DNA from: Clostridiales bacterium
Lineage (GTDB): Bacteria; Bacillota; Clostridia; Oscillospirales; Oscillospiraceae
Direction: 5' to 3'
DNA length: 64,000 nt
NCBI GenBank assembly: GCA_012838345.1
Contig: DUPK01000078.1
Coordinates: 24,793-88,792 of the forward strand
Of the stretch, positions 6,160-15,654 are shown piece by piece. Position numbers and translations under genes: made by a program. Each line of letters opens with the position of its first letter. The first letter of the stretch is position 1. A model generated the notes under the pieces. It was not told the origin of the DNA and searched no databases. It worked only from the letters and a program-made list of their open reading frames with translations.

Positions 6160-7773
6160 CTACATTGTCCTGTCGGTAGAGTATCTCTTTAGAGCGAGCA
6201 AATCCTCATTGATGTACTTTTCCTGGTATTCGACAACGTGCATAGAGAACAAAAGCCTCTCCTTCAACAAGGGGTCGTCGAGCTTCTGGCCTATGAGCTC
6301 CTCAATCTTATTGAGCTTGTAATACAGAGTGTTTCTATGCACATAGAGCTGTTTTGCAGTCTTTACCGTATTGCAGTCGTTTGTTAGGTAGACATAAAGC
6401 GTATCCCTCAGGTTGGTGCCATACTTCTTGTCATATCGCTCTATTGTCACAAAAGCCGGATGGCAGAGGTAAATAAGGTTTCCGTTGTGATAACCGTTGT
6501 GCGCGGGGTCGGCCAGAAGGTCAATGGTGTGGTAAATGCTGTATTCCTCGTAATGGAATATCCTGTTTTGCGGGTCCGACCTGAAGACCTTCCCCAAACG
6601 TATCGTGGCCTTTGTCTGCATATATATCGGGCGCAGCGAGGTCAGGAATTTGGAGTAGTTCCCTATCGCCATGTAGGCGTCGTAGTACTCCAGAATCTCC
6701 ATCATTCTCTCCCTGTCGAAGCTCGGCTTGGCGTTGTGCCTCTGCTTTTTCGCCAGAATAAGTATGTCATTCTTATATACTGTAATGCAGCTGTTCGGGA
6801 TTGCCTGCTCTATCTGGCTTATCACATAGTTCCAGGGAATCGACTTGCTGCGTTCTTCAAAGGACACCACCATGGTATGATAATACTTCGTAATGGTAAG
6901 CGCCGGCACGAGCTTGAGCCTGTGCTCGAGCTCCTCCGGGTCGGCGAGCCTGCGCTCGATTAAGTCGGCTATCAGGACGCCTATCTCGGTGCTCGCCATA
7001 TACTGGCTGGCCTTGGTGCTCAAAAAGTAGTTCTGAACATAATCGGAGAGCTCGGAAGTCAGCTCCAAGCAGTATTCGTTCTTCTCCTCTCCCTCAAGCG
7101 TTACGATAACGCGGGCTACCAGGTTGCCGTTGTAGTATATCCGCCGTATTATGGTCCTGTTGCCGGTGAGGCGGGAGACATATTCTATCTTGGGAGCAAA
7201 GGGGTTTGTGAGCTTAGCCTCCTCGTCCAGAAGGGAGCACACGCTGTCGTATGACAAAAACCCGTTTTTAACAATCTCCTGCAATAGCGGGTCGTTAAAG
7301 CCCTCGGGCACGCAGCCGCCGAGCATTTTAAAGCCCATGTTGAGTATTACCACAGGATACCCTATCATCTCAAAGCCCTTTTCGGCCAGACCCTGTATTC
7401 CGCGCTCCGAGCGCATGGTCTCATCCAGATCCTTGACCCACTTTAAATAATTGCATAGTATCCGCTGTATTTTGTTCTGGAGGGGAAAAAGCGGCAGGGA
7501 GGTAACAATCAGGTTTGCCCCGTCCTGCTCAAAATAGGGGTCAAGAACTTCGGAGTCCCCCGCGCTGATAAAGGTCAGGGGGCCCTTCTGCGGCAGCCTG
7601 GACAGCGCGTCTGCAACGTCCTCCGGGCTTCCAAGATAGACATACTCCGGAGTCAGCGGGGTATCCTTATCAAGCAGCATTATACCCTCAACAGTTTCCA
7701 GCCTGGTATTAACGACGGCTTTGCGCACCAACTCATCTTTAATCGGATAAAGCAAAATGGGAAGCGTAATCAT
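6160..7773 (-). CDS. PucR/CdaR-family transcriptional regulator
   Basis: Regulator of 537 aa. The C-terminus (about 465-515) is the PucR/CdaR helix-turn-helix: TVKTAKQLYVHRNTLYYKLN followed by KIEELIG. The N-terminal half resembles the PucR ligand-sensing part (ILLYPIKDELVRKAVVNTRL onward), and the middle a CdaR GGDEF-like region. Start ATG 7773 is chosen because AGGAGGAGGG lies just upstream; the longer ORF start at 7794 lies inside or before that ribosome site. It is divergent from the dehydratase/CoA-transferase/transporter unit at 8226-17660, so it most likely controls that unit. Such regulators usually respond to a metabolite of the pathway (family knowledge). The ligand is unknown. Confidence 0.85.
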   Translation of the reverse strand: MITLPILLYPIKDELVRKAVVNTRLETVEGIMLLDKDTPLTPEYVYLGSPEDVADALSRLPQKGPLTFISAGDSEVLDPYFEQDGANLIVTSLPLFPLQNKIQRILCNYLKWVKDLDETMRSERGIQGLAEKGFEMIGYPVVILNMGFKMLGGCVPEGFNDPLLQEIVKNGFLSYDSVCSLLDEEAKLTNPFAPKIEYVSRLTGNRTIIRRIYYNGNLVARVIVTLEGEEKNEYCLELTSELSDYVQNYFLSTKASQYMASTEIGVLIADLIERRLADPEELEHRLKLVPALTITKYYHTMVVSFEERSKSIPWNYVISQIEQAIPNSCITVYKNDILILAKKQRHNAKPSFDRERMMEILEYYDAYMAIGNYSKFLTSLRPIYMQTKATIRLGKVFRSDPQNRIFHYEEYSIYHTIDLLADPAHNGYHNGNLIYLCHPAFVTIERYDKKYGTNLRDTLYVYLTNDCNTVKTAKQLYVHRNTLYYKLNKIEELIGQKLDDPLLKERLLFSMHVVEYQEKYINEDLLALKRYSTDRTM

Positions 7774-8225
7774 AAACGTCCCTCCTCCTTTCAAAAAAGG
7801 GCTAATTCAGCCTCGGTATAGCCCCATGCACAGCCGTCAGACAGTCGAATCCCATCCTTTGTGCACTATACACAGGCATACTATCCGCATCCAAAAAAAG
7901 GATGCTATCTGCTTAACAATAAATTAACAAATGTAAATGGCCGTTGAGCAACGGATATGGGTTCCGTGTGACATAGCTCGATTATATCTTGATTATAACT
8001 GATTCTGCTCAGATTTCAATATCAGCGAATGGGTATTTTTATTAATAATGTCAAATAAAGATTCTTAGACATTCTGCACAGCTTCGCGTTGTTCAAATAT
8101 GGTCACACTACACGGTTGTGTTTTGGATATATTGCTGTTATACTTAGTCGTGACATAGGTTTTTCAGTTCAGGTTTACCAAGGCAAAGGGTTAATCGGCC
8201 CCAACGATTGGCTCTTTGTAATAAA
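7774..8225. promoter_or_regulatory. Divergent control region between the PucR-type regulator and the catabolic operon
   Basis: 450 bp without a gene. A rightward promoter is visible: TTGTGT (8116-8121), 17-bp spacer, TATACT (8139-8144), giving a leader of about 75 nt. The region is AT-rich around 7900-8060 and is the natural place for regulator binding, but no clear operator repeat was recognised. Confidence 0.5.
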
Positions 8226-9404
8226 ATGAAGGATGTGAAGCCTTTGGGAATTAGGGAATACGCTAGAAATAGTAAAGCGTTTCAGCGCCTACTCCACCAC
8301 TACAACAACAGGGAAGAAGCGGCGCGCCTTTTCAGGCAGAAGGGCGGAAAGGTCGTCGGCCAGCTCGGCGCCGACGTCCCCGACGAACTTATAATGGCCG
8401 CCGGGATGTTCCCCGTGCGTGTTTACGCGGACAGGGACAGCAAACTCACAGAGGCTGACAAGTATCTTGAGTTTTCATTTGACCCTGTTATAAGAGCACA
8501 GTTTGAGAAGATAGTAGACGGTACATATTCCGATATAGTTGATTACCTGGCTATCTCCAACTCGACTGATGTCATAATCCGCACATATCTCTACCTTAAA
8601 GAAATCAGGCGTCAGGAGCCGGAAAAACCGGTGCCGCCCCTTACGTTTATCGACTGGCTGTTTACACGCAGGATGCTGTATCAGGTGAGAAACGAATTCA
8701 CGATTGATCTGTTCCGCCAGACACTTGAGGAGTGGTCCGGCAGAAAGATTTCAGACAGCGATATTGAAGCTGCGGCGAAAATCTGCAACGAAGACCGCAC
8801 GGCGCTGCGCGAGATTTCGGAGCTTCGCAAGGCACGGAAGCCGAGAATCAGCGGCAGCGAGGCCCTGGTAATCATTGGCTCTTCCATGTTCATGGATAAG
8901 GCGGAGCACGCGGAGCTGACACGGCAGGTCGCCCGCGAGGCCAAGGACTGGCCCGAGATTGATGCCAAGCGCATCTTCCTCACCGGAAGCGCCCAGGAGT
9001 ACACGGATCTCTATGAGATGATTGAAAAGTACGGCGCCGTTGTTGTCGGCGAGGACCATGATTGGGGCGACAGATATTACGAGCGTGATTACAACACTTC
9101 ATACTCCCCCATACGCGCAATAGTAGACCGTTATATGCTAAGGAGCTTCAGCTCAAAGAAGGCCTTTGTCTCCCAGCGTGTGCAGGCACTTGACGAGGCG
9201 GTCAATGCCTCGAAGGCGGATGCGGTTGTTTTCTATGTAAACATGTACGAAGAGTCCGCCTCGTGGGATTACCCGTCTCAGAAGAAATCACTCGAGAATC
9301 GTGGTATCGCAACGAAGGCTTTCGTGAAAATGGCGTATCCGATTACAAGAAACGAGTGGCTTGAAGACAATCTGAAAAAGTTTATTGACTCGTTAAAGGA
9401 GTGA
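8226..9404 (+). CDS. 2-hydroxyacyl-CoA dehydratase / benzoyl-CoA reductase family subunit lacking cluster cysteines
   Basis: 392 aa, of the HgdB/HadC/BcrC type: PDELIMAAGMFPVRVYA, then the segment around DPVIRAQFEKIVDGTYSDIV, a central GSEALVIIGSSMFMDK, the strand AVVVGEDHDWGDRYY, and ADAVVFYVNMYEESASWDYP. These enzymes remove water from, or reduce, CoA thioesters using [4Fe-4S] clusters. The three positions where relatives carry the cluster cysteines (about residues 84, 114 and 342) are not Cys here; the only Cys is 187. It is therefore probably a structural or differently working partner of the next gene. The start is uncertain: TTG 8208, ATG 8226 and GTG 8235 are in frame and none has a good ribosome site. 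First gene of the operon. Confidence 0.85.
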   Translation: MKDVKPLGIREYARNSKAFQRLLHHYNNREEAARLFRQKGGKVVGQLGADVPDELIMAAGMFPVRVYADRDSKLTEADKYLEFSFDPVIRAQFEKIVDGTYSDIVDYLAISNSTDVIIRTYLYLKEIRRQEPEKPVPPLTFIDWLFTRRMLYQVRNEFTIDLFRQTLEEWSGRKISDSDIEAAAKICNEDRTALREISELRKARKPRISGSEALVIIGSSMFMDKAEHAELTRQVAREAKDWPEIDAKRIFLTGSAQEYTDLYEMIEKYGAVVVGEDHDWGDRYYERDYNTSYSPIRAIVDRYMLRSFSSKKAFVSQRVQALDEAVNASKADAVVFYVNMYEESASWDYPSQKKSLENRGIATKAFVKMAYPITRNEWLEDNLKKFIDSLKE

Positions 9405-9411
9405 TTTCTTA

Positions 9412-10728
9412 ATGCACAACGATACAAAGAGAGCAAATGAGCCGACCAGAGCCAGAAAGTCTTTGCAGGCAACGGCGGTTGCAAGCGCCTATCAGAAGGA
9501 ATGGTTTAACGGATTGCGCGCAAGGGTCGAGGCCGGGGAAGACTTCGGATATTTAAACGCCGACGTGCCCATGGAAATCTTAAGGGCGATGGACATCCCC
9601 TTTGTGGTAAATCAGTGGTGGGCCGCTATCTGCGCTGCAAAGCGCATGACGCCGAAATACTATTCACTTCTGAACGCCGCAGGCTACAGGGATGACCTTT
9701 GCTCCTACTGCGCAACAGCGCTTGCCGAAAGTCTTGACCCCGACGATAAGATAAGCGGGCCATGGGGAGGTCTCCCCAGCCCCACGATTGCCATAACAAG
9801 GCTCACCTGTGACTGTCAGAGCAAGATATTCGAGCTTTTTGCAAAAAATCACGGCGCGGAAATGTACGTAATGGAGAATACACAGCCGCGCAAAGTTCCA
9901 CCCAACTGGTGGGAGCTTGCCGAAGACAGATGGGAAGAACTGTACGATAAGGACAGGCTCGACCTCGCGGTTGAGGATCTGAAGGCCCTTATCGCTTATC
10001 TGGAGAACAAAACCGGCAAAATGTTTGACATCAACAAGCTCGTTGAGGTTATGAATCTCATTAATGAGCAGGAGATGTGGTACAAGAAAATAAGGGATCT
10101 GATAGCGAAAACCAGCCCCGCACCCGTCACAGTCGTTGACACAATCAACGCGGTTATGCAGGCGCAGTGGCAGCGCGGGACAAAATGGGCTGTCGAACAC
10201 GCAAAAAGCCTTTACGAGGAGATAAAGAGCTTCGTAGACACAGGGCGCTCTGCGGTTCCGGACGAAAAGCTTCGTCTTATGTGGCTTGGACGCGGACTCT
10301 GGCACGACTTTGCCTTCTATCAGAACTTTGAGGAGAAGTACGGTGCGGCCTTCGTCTGGAGCATGTATCTGGCCATGGGCGCAGACGCCTATATCCGCAA
10401 CAACGTCGAAGCCGACCCTCTCCGCGCTCTCGCGGCCCGCTACATCGGTATGGAAGATTTCCTGCATATGCCTCCCTGGAACGCAAACTGGTTCTTGAAG
10501 GAAGCGAGGCACAACAACATTGACGGCGTTGTCTACATGGTACCCGAAAACTGCATGCAGGCAGTCGAAGGCTCTTACTTTATTAAGAAGACGCTTGAGG
10601 ATGCAGGCATACCCGTCCTTTTGTTCAAGGCCGACCCGGTTGACTCGAGAAAATGGAACCGTGATACCATGACAGGCCTAGTGGAAGATTTTATTGAGAC
10701 AAGGATAATTATGGGAGGTAAGAAATGA
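9412..10728 (+). CDS. 2-hydroxyacyl-CoA dehydratase / benzoyl-CoA reductase family subunit, cysteines present
   Basis: 438 aa, partner of the preceding gene (7 bp gap). Family features are NADVPMEILRAMDIPFVVNQ, GGLPSPTIAITRLTCDCQSK, and DGVVYMVPENCMQ followed by GIPVLLFKADPVDSR. Cys97/Cys100, Cys133/Cys135 and Cys381 stand where the [4Fe-4S] ligands are expected, so this subunit probably holds the only cluster of the heterodimer. Relatives need a small ATPase activator (HgdC/HadI type), and none is encoded in the window. Start ATG 9412 follows AAGGAG. The stop overlaps the CoA-transferase start. The substrate is unknown; an acyl- or aryl-CoA made by the next gene product is likely. Confidence 0.88.
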   Translation: MHNDTKRANEPTRARKSLQATAVASAYQKEWFNGLRARVEAGEDFGYLNADVPMEILRAMDIPFVVNQWWAAICAAKRMTPKYYSLLNAAGYRDDLCSYCATALAESLDPDDKISGPWGGLPSPTIAITRLTCDCQSKIFELFAKNHGAEMYVMENTQPRKVPPNWWELAEDRWEELYDKDRLDLAVEDLKALIAYLENKTGKMFDINKLVEVMNLINEQEMWYKKIRDLIAKTSPAPVTVVDTINAVMQAQWQRGTKWAVEHAKSLYEEIKSFVDTGRSAVPDEKLRLMWLGRGLWHDFAFYQNFEEKYGAAFVWSMYLAMGADAYIRNNVEADPLRALAARYIGMEDFLHMPPWNANWFLKEARHNNIDGVVYMVPENCMQAVEGSYFIKKTLEDAGIPVLLFKADPVDSRKWNRDTMTGLVEDFIETRIIMGGKK

Positions 10729-11939
10729 TGAGTAAAGGACCGCTCACTGGAGTAAAGGTTTTGGATTTTACACAGTTTGAAGCCGGCACAGTGTGCACGG
10801 AGACTCTCGCCTGGCTCGGCGCGGAAGTCTGGAAGGTCGAGCGCCCCGAAAAAGGCGAGCTTGGCCGCTACTCCGTCGCCAACCCCGGCGTAGACACCGT
10901 AGGCTTCGTGATAATGAATATGAACAAAAAGTCAATAACCTGCAACCTCAAGACCCCCGAGGGCATAGACCTTATGAAGCGTCTTATCGCGAAGGTCGAC
11001 GTCGTCGTCGAGAACATGGGCCCCGGCTCTATGGAGAGGCTCGGCCTCGGCTATGACGAGTGCAAGAAGATTAACGAGAAGATAATCTTCGCTTCGATTA
11101 AGGGCTTTGCCCCGGACAGCCCCTATGCCAATTACCCCGCTTTTGACCCCATCGCCACCCACACAGGCGGTCTGGTCGCCGCAACCGGCCATCCCGACGA
11201 ACCGATAAAATGCGGCGTCAGCGTAGCTGACTCGGGCAGCGGCATCACGTGCGCCATGTGCATCATAGCGGCCCTGTACCAGCGCGATACCCAGGGCATA
11301 GGGCAGCGTATCGACGTAGCCATGCAGGACTTCATCATCGGCCTGTCCCGCTCCGGATGGGAGCCGTACTACAACACCGGCAAGCCCCCGCGCCGTGTGG
11401 GCAACGGAATGCCGCTTGAGGATGTCGCCCCCTCGAACACCTATCGCTGCAAGCCCTTCGGAATCAACGATTACGTCCACATCTACTGCTCCAGAGCTCC
11501 CGGAAGCAAGCAGTTTGAAAACCTCTGCAAGGCCATGGGCCGCGAGGACCTGCTTCAGGACGAGCGCTTTGCAACTCCCAGGTCGCGCTTCGAGCACAGA
11601 GAGGTCCTCGACGCGATTATTTCCGAGTGGACCGCCAAGCACACCAAGTTTGAGGCCATGGATATTCTCGCCAGTGCCGACGTGCCCGCCGGCGCCCTAC
11701 TCGACGTCGGAGACATCACAAACGACCCGCAGTACCTCCAGCGCGGCATAATCGTCGAGGTCGACCACAAGGACCACGGAACGCTGAAGCTCCCCGGCTT
11801 TGCCCCCCGTATGTCCGAAAACCATGTGGAATACAAGGTCTCCCCTGAACTCGGCGGCAGCAACGAAGAGGTATACAAAGGCGTGCTTGGGCTCTCCGAC
11901 GAAGAGATGCAGAAGCTCAAGAGCTTGAAAGTCATTTAA
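10725..11939 (+). CDS. Class III (CaiB/BaiF-type) CoA-transferase
   Basis: 404 aa enzyme that moves CoA between carboxylic acids, here probably loading the substrate of the dehydratase-like pair. Family marks are LTGVKVLDFTQFEAGTVCTE, LGAEVWKVERPEKGE, the catalytic aspartate at residue 169 (GVSVADSGSG, same number as Asp169 of formyl-CoA transferase), GQRIDVAMQD, and the GG/GNG nucleotide loop region. The start ATG overlaps the previous stop (ATGA) and follows GGGAGG; ATG 10728 is an alternative. In FldA-FldBC and HadA-HadBC systems (known) a CoA-transferase works with the dehydratase in the same way. Confidence 0.93.
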   Translation: MMSKGPLTGVKVLDFTQFEAGTVCTETLAWLGAEVWKVERPEKGELGRYSVANPGVDTVGFVIMNMNKKSITCNLKTPEGIDLMKRLIAKVDVVVENMGPGSMERLGLGYDECKKINEKIIFASIKGFAPDSPYANYPAFDPIATHTGGLVAATGHPDEPIKCGVSVADSGSGITCAMCIIAALYQRDTQGIGQRIDVAMQDFIIGLSRSGWEPYYNTGKPPRRVGNGMPLEDVAPSNTYRCKPFGINDYVHIYCSRAPGSKQFENLCKAMGREDLLQDERFATPRSRFEHREVLDAIISEWTAKHTKFEAMDILASADVPAGALLDVGDITNDPQYLQRGIIVEVDHKDHGTLKLPGFAPRMSENHVEYKVSPELGGSNEEVYKGVLGLSDEEMQKLKSLKVI

Positions 11940-12010
11940 CCGTTATTCTCCGCATTCGGCCCAAACGGATAACTTCTATCCGAACTTATATGTGAAAAGG
12001 AGAGAGTCAA

Positions 12011-13612
12011 ATGAAAAAGATCCTGGCAATCGTTTTTGTAATCGCAGTACTTCTTTCATTTGCAGCCTGCGGAGACAAAACTCCGGCTCCAACGGCTACC
12101 CCTGCTACCACTGAGAAGCCAAGCACTTCGGAACCACCGCAGCAAACCGTTCAAACTCTCACCGTAGCGCACAAGGGCGACCCGACAAGTCTATGCCACC
12201 TGACGGTAACTTTCGGAAGCAACAATGGTCCCATCGACAACATGATATACGACAGGTTGGTGGACTACAACTGGGAGAAAAACGACGTTGAGCCCATGCT
12301 TGCCACTTCCTGGGAGTTTATCGACGACACCCACATCAAGTTCAACCTGCGTAAAGACGTCGTTGCCCATGACGGCTCCCCCTTTAGCGCAAGCGACGTA
12401 ATCTACACCCTTAAAACCGGTCAGGATTCCGGCAAGCTTGCAAACTACTACGGCAATTTTGACATTGAAGGTTGCGAGGTCGTTGACGATTACACAGTCA
12501 TCATCGCTACCAAGAGGGTAGACCCCTTCGCTCTCTACAACCTCTCAAACATCCCCCTCGGTATGGTTGTTGAAGAGGCTGTAAAAAACAGCGGCACAAT
12601 TGAAGATCAGAATCAAAAGCCCGACGCCGGAACAGGCCCCTACAAGGTCGTAGAGTGGGTGGCAGGCTCCGCTGTAAAGCTTGAGCGCAACGAGAAATAC
12701 TGGGGCGAGAGACCTTTCTTCGATTTTGTTGAATTCCGCATCATCACCGACGCCTCCGCCCGCGTAATGAACCTTGAGTCGGGCACCGTCGACGTGGCTC
12801 TGGACCCTGCAACAGCTCAGGTCGTGCTGTTTGAAGGCAACAAGGACTTCCAGATTATAAACTACCCGACCACCAACATCACCACGTTGTACCTCAACTG
12901 CACAAAGGAGCCCTTCAACGATGTAAAGGTCAGACAGGCAATAGCCCTCGCGCTTGACTACGAGTCCAACCTCGAGGTCGCCGCAAGCGGCTACGGCACC
13001 ATAAGCGACAGCTTCCTGCCGAAGAACAGCAGCGCCTATGTTGCCCCCGACGGCTCTTACACCAACTACTATCATTACGACGTGGAAGCTGCTAAGAAAC
13101 TCCTTTCGGAGTCCAACTACCCCAACGGCTTCAGCTTCGAGCTTCTCTACATGGAAGGCGCGACTTTCCAGGCCTATGCCGAACTTATCCAGAACCAGCT
13201 GGACCAGATAGGCATCAAAGTTACTCCCGTTCCTACTGCTTCCACAGCTTTCTATGAGCTGCTCAGCGCGGGCAACTTCCAGGCCGAGATAGTCAACAGC
13301 TCCAACCCTGACCCCTCCATACAGCTTAAGTTCTTTGACCACCGTGTCGGCTTCGCGGATGTGCGCGGCGGCACCGGCTGGAAGGGCCCCGATGAGCTGG
13401 ATGCTCTGATAGATCAGGCAAATAACACAGTCGACAGTAAAGCCCGCAAGGAGATATTCGCTAAGATCTCGGCAATAATCAACGAAAACTGCCCCGCAAT
13501 ACCGCTCTATTCACCCAACAAGGTCTGCCTGGCTGACAATGATTTAGCCGGTATCAAGCTGACCGAGTTCAACGACATCGATCTTTCCAAGGCATATCGC
13601 GTTTCCAAATAA
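12011..13612 (+). CDS. ABC transporter substrate-binding lipoprotein, family 5 (dipeptide/oligopeptide/nickel type)
   Basis: 533 aa. Signal peptide ending SFAAC (lipidated Cys20), then a Thr/Pro-rich tether, then the SBP_bac_5 fold: PMLATSWEFIDDTHIKFNLR, DVIYTLKTGQDS, GTGPYKVVEWVAGSAVKLE, VRQAIALALDYESN, and the C-terminal lobe ending in ENCPAIPLYSPNKVCLADND. It binds the imported solute outside the membrane. Ribosome site AAAGGAGAGAG. It lies 71 bp after the CoA-transferase and precedes both permeases. Family 5 proteins also bind non-peptides, so the ligand may be the acid processed by the upstream enzymes. Confidence 0.93.
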   Translation: MKKILAIVFVIAVLLSFAACGDKTPAPTATPATTEKPSTSEPPQQTVQTLTVAHKGDPTSLCHLTVTFGSNNGPIDNMIYDRLVDYNWEKNDVEPMLATSWEFIDDTHIKFNLRKDVVAHDGSPFSASDVIYTLKTGQDSGKLANYYGNFDIEGCEVVDDYTVIIATKRVDPFALYNLSNIPLGMVVEEAVKNSGTIEDQNQKPDAGTGPYKVVEWVAGSAVKLERNEKYWGERPFFDFVEFRIITDASARVMNLESGTVDVALDPATAQVVLFEGNKDFQIINYPTTNITTLYLNCTKEPFNDVKVRQAIALALDYESNLEVAASGYGTISDSFLPKNSSAYVAPDGSYTNYYHYDVEAAKKLLSESNYPNGFSFELLYMEGATFQAYAELIQNQLDQIGIKVTPVPTASTAFYELLSAGNFQAEIVNSSNPDPSIQLKFFDHRVGFADVRGGTGWKGPDELDALIDQANNTVDSKARKEIFAKISAIINENCPAIPLYSPNKVCLADNDLAGIKLTEFNDIDLSKAYRVSK

Positions 13613-13640
13613 TTAAAAGGCTTAGGCCTTGACGAGACTG

Positions 13641-13677
13641 GGGGGACCTCTCCGAAAGCTATTTTCGGAGAGGCCCC
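13641..13677 (+). other. Intercistronic hairpin between binding protein and permease
   Basis: Stem pairing the CCTCTCCGAAA side with TTTTCGGAGAGG and flanking G/C runs, not followed by a T-run. Such hairpins commonly stabilise the upstream mRNA so that the binding protein is made in excess over the permeases (inference). Confidence 0.6.
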
Positions 13678-13751
13678 AACCAAATCGGCTCCCCCGCGTT
13701 TCTGTATTGCAGCGGGTATGCCGTAACCCTTTTTAAGGAGCGCAAACTAAC

Positions 13752-14729
13752 ATGCTTAGATACATAATAAAGCGCCTTATATGGATGATCCCGGTAATAC
13801 TGGGCGTCCTTTGTATCGTATTCATACTGTCCGAAATAACTCCCGGAGATCCTGTCGACCAGGTTGTCGGGTATGACGCGCCTCCCGAAGTAAGAGAGGC
13901 TATGAGAGAGGCAATGGGCCTGAACGACCCGGTTATTATCAGGTTCTTCCGTTATATCGCAAAGGTGGTAACCAAGGGCGACCTGGGAACATCTTACGCC
14001 TCAGGAAACCCGGTGCTTACAGAGCTTCTCGCGCGTTTCCCGAATACGTTATTGCTTACATTTGCTTCAGTTATTGTCGCTTTATTAATTGCCATACCCT
14101 TAGGGGTAATATCGGCAGTAAAACAGTATTCGGTAATAGACAACGCCTCTATGGCTTTTGCCCTCTTCGGCGTTTCGATACCTCAGTTCTGGTTTGCTTT
14201 GATGACTCTTCTGGTGTTCGCGGTAAAGCTCAAATGGTTTCCCGCAAGCGGTATTGAGAAGTTTTCCGGATGGGTGCTCCCTGTCGCTATGATCGGCATT
14301 GCGAATGTCGGAAACCTAGCGCGTATAACCCGTTCGAGCATGCTTGAGGTAATCAGGCAGGATTACATAAGAACCGCACGTGCAAAGGGACAAAAGGAAA
14401 TCGCGGTTGTAGTAAAGCATGGCTTAAGGAATGCCCTGATTCCGGTTATCGCGAACGTTGGCAATACAATCGGCGTTTCTCTGGGCGGAGCTGTCATTGC
14501 TGAAAGTATCTTCTCCATACCGGGCGTCGGCAAGTATATGCTCGACGCAATTAACGGCCGCAACTGGCCTTCCGTGCAGGGCGGCATCGTTATTCTAGCT
14601 TTTGCCTTCAGCGTGACGATGCTGGTCATGGATCTTCTTTATACGGTTATTGACCCGCGCCTCAAGGCCGAGTTTAAGGCCAAGAACAAGATTGCGGTCA
14701 AAAAGAAAACCATCCGGGAGGCTGCGTAA
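13752..14729 (+). CDS. dppB: Peptide-type ABC transporter permease, DppB/OppB family
   Basis: 325 aa integral membrane subunit. The N-terminus MLRYIIKRLIWMIPVILGVL is typical of DppB; GDLGTSY, the inner-membrane EAA loop region (EVIRQDYIRTARAKGQKE, HGLRNALIPVI) that contacts the ATPase, and VIDPRLK near the C-terminus follow. About six membrane segments. Ribosome site AAGGAG. 2 bp separate it from the next permease. Confidence 0.95.
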   Translation: MLRYIIKRLIWMIPVILGVLCIVFILSEITPGDPVDQVVGYDAPPEVREAMREAMGLNDPVIIRFFRYIAKVVTKGDLGTSYASGNPVLTELLARFPNTLLLTFASVIVALLIAIPLGVISAVKQYSVIDNASMAFALFGVSIPQFWFALMTLLVFAVKLKWFPASGIEKFSGWVLPVAMIGIANVGNLARITRSSMLEVIRQDYIRTARAKGQKEIAVVVKHGLRNALIPVIANVGNTIGVSLGGAVIAESIFSIPGVGKYMLDAINGRNWPSVQGGIVILAFAFSVTMLVMDLLYTVIDPRLKAEFKAKNKIAVKKKTIREAA

Positions 14730-14731
14730 GA

Positions 14732-15643
14732 ATGGCTAAACTATATACACCTGCTATGGCCAAAATAGAGAAAAAACGCGCGAAGCGTAAGGGCAAGGTC
14801 AGGCCGTCCACCCCCGGGCGTGAGGCCTGGAAGCGCTTGAGGCGCAACAGGCTCGCAATCGCCGGGATGATTATCCTCATCGCGCTTATTCTCGTCGCGT
14901 TTTTTGCGGACTTCATAGCGCCCTACGGAATAGACGAGCAAATGTTAAAGGAAAGGAACCAAACTCCGTCCTCAAAACATCTCATGGGAACCGACAACTA
15001 CGGCAGGGACATCTTCAGCCGCATCATATACGGTACCAGAATATCACTTCCAATAGGTTTTATCTGCGTCATAATCGCATTTGCCTTCGGTGGAACCCTC
15101 GGGGCAATTGCAGCCTATTACGGCGGCAAGGTAGATAACGTCATCATGCGCATAATGGACATATTCCAGTCCATACCCCCCATGCTTATGGCCATCGCCA
15201 TCGCGGCCTCTCTGGGAAACGGAGTTGTAAACCTGGTGTTTGCAATTTCAATCAGCACCATGCCTGCCAGATCGCGCATAGTCCGCGCGGCTATACTTAC
15301 GGTGAAGCGCAACGACTATATTGAGTCAGCCCGCGCGATAGGCGCGAACAGCAGTCGTCTGCTTATAAAATATATGCTGCCAAACGCTATAGGCCCAATC
15401 CTAACAAGCTTTACGTTCAGCGTCGCCACAGCCATACTCACCGTATCTTCCCTTAGTTATATCGGCCTTGGAATTACGGCGCCCACTCCCGAATGGGGCT
15501 CCATGCTCTCGGCAGGCAAAGAGCTTATGAGGCAGGCCCCGCACGTTCTGATATTCCCGGGCCTTATGATTATGATAACGGTGCTGGCCCTCAACCTGTT
15601 CGGCGACGGGTTACGCGACGCCCTGGATCCAAGGCTTAAATAG
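14732..15643 (+). CDS. dppC: Peptide-type ABC transporter permease, DppC/OppC family
   Basis: 303 aa, with a basic N-terminal extension (KKRAKRKGKVRPSTPGREAW) before the first membrane segment. Family motifs are HLMGTDNYGRDIFSRIIYGTR, MDIFQSIPPMLMAIAI, the EAA loop (YIESARAIGANSSRLLIKYM), and LNLFGDGLRDALDPRLK at the end. Pairs with the preceding DppB. 11 bp separate it from the ATPase gene. Confidence 0.95.
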   Translation: MAKLYTPAMAKIEKKRAKRKGKVRPSTPGREAWKRLRRNRLAIAGMIILIALILVAFFADFIAPYGIDEQMLKERNQTPSSKHLMGTDNYGRDIFSRIIYGTRISLPIGFICVIIAFAFGGTLGAIAAYYGGKVDNVIMRIMDIFQSIPPMLMAIAIAASLGNGVVNLVFAISISTMPARSRIVRAAILTVKRNDYIESARAIGANSSRLLIKYMLPNAIGPILTSFTFSVATAILTVSSLSYIGLGITAPTPEWGSMLSAGKELMRQAPHVLIFPGLMIMITVLALNLFGDGLRDALDPRLK

Positions 15644-15654
15644 GAGGGCTCACA

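Noticed and set aside
9664..10512. Long minus-strand open frame of 282 codons
   Set aside because: Lies fully inside the well-supported dehydratase subunit gene and has no family motif or ribosome site; a consequence of GC-rich third positions.
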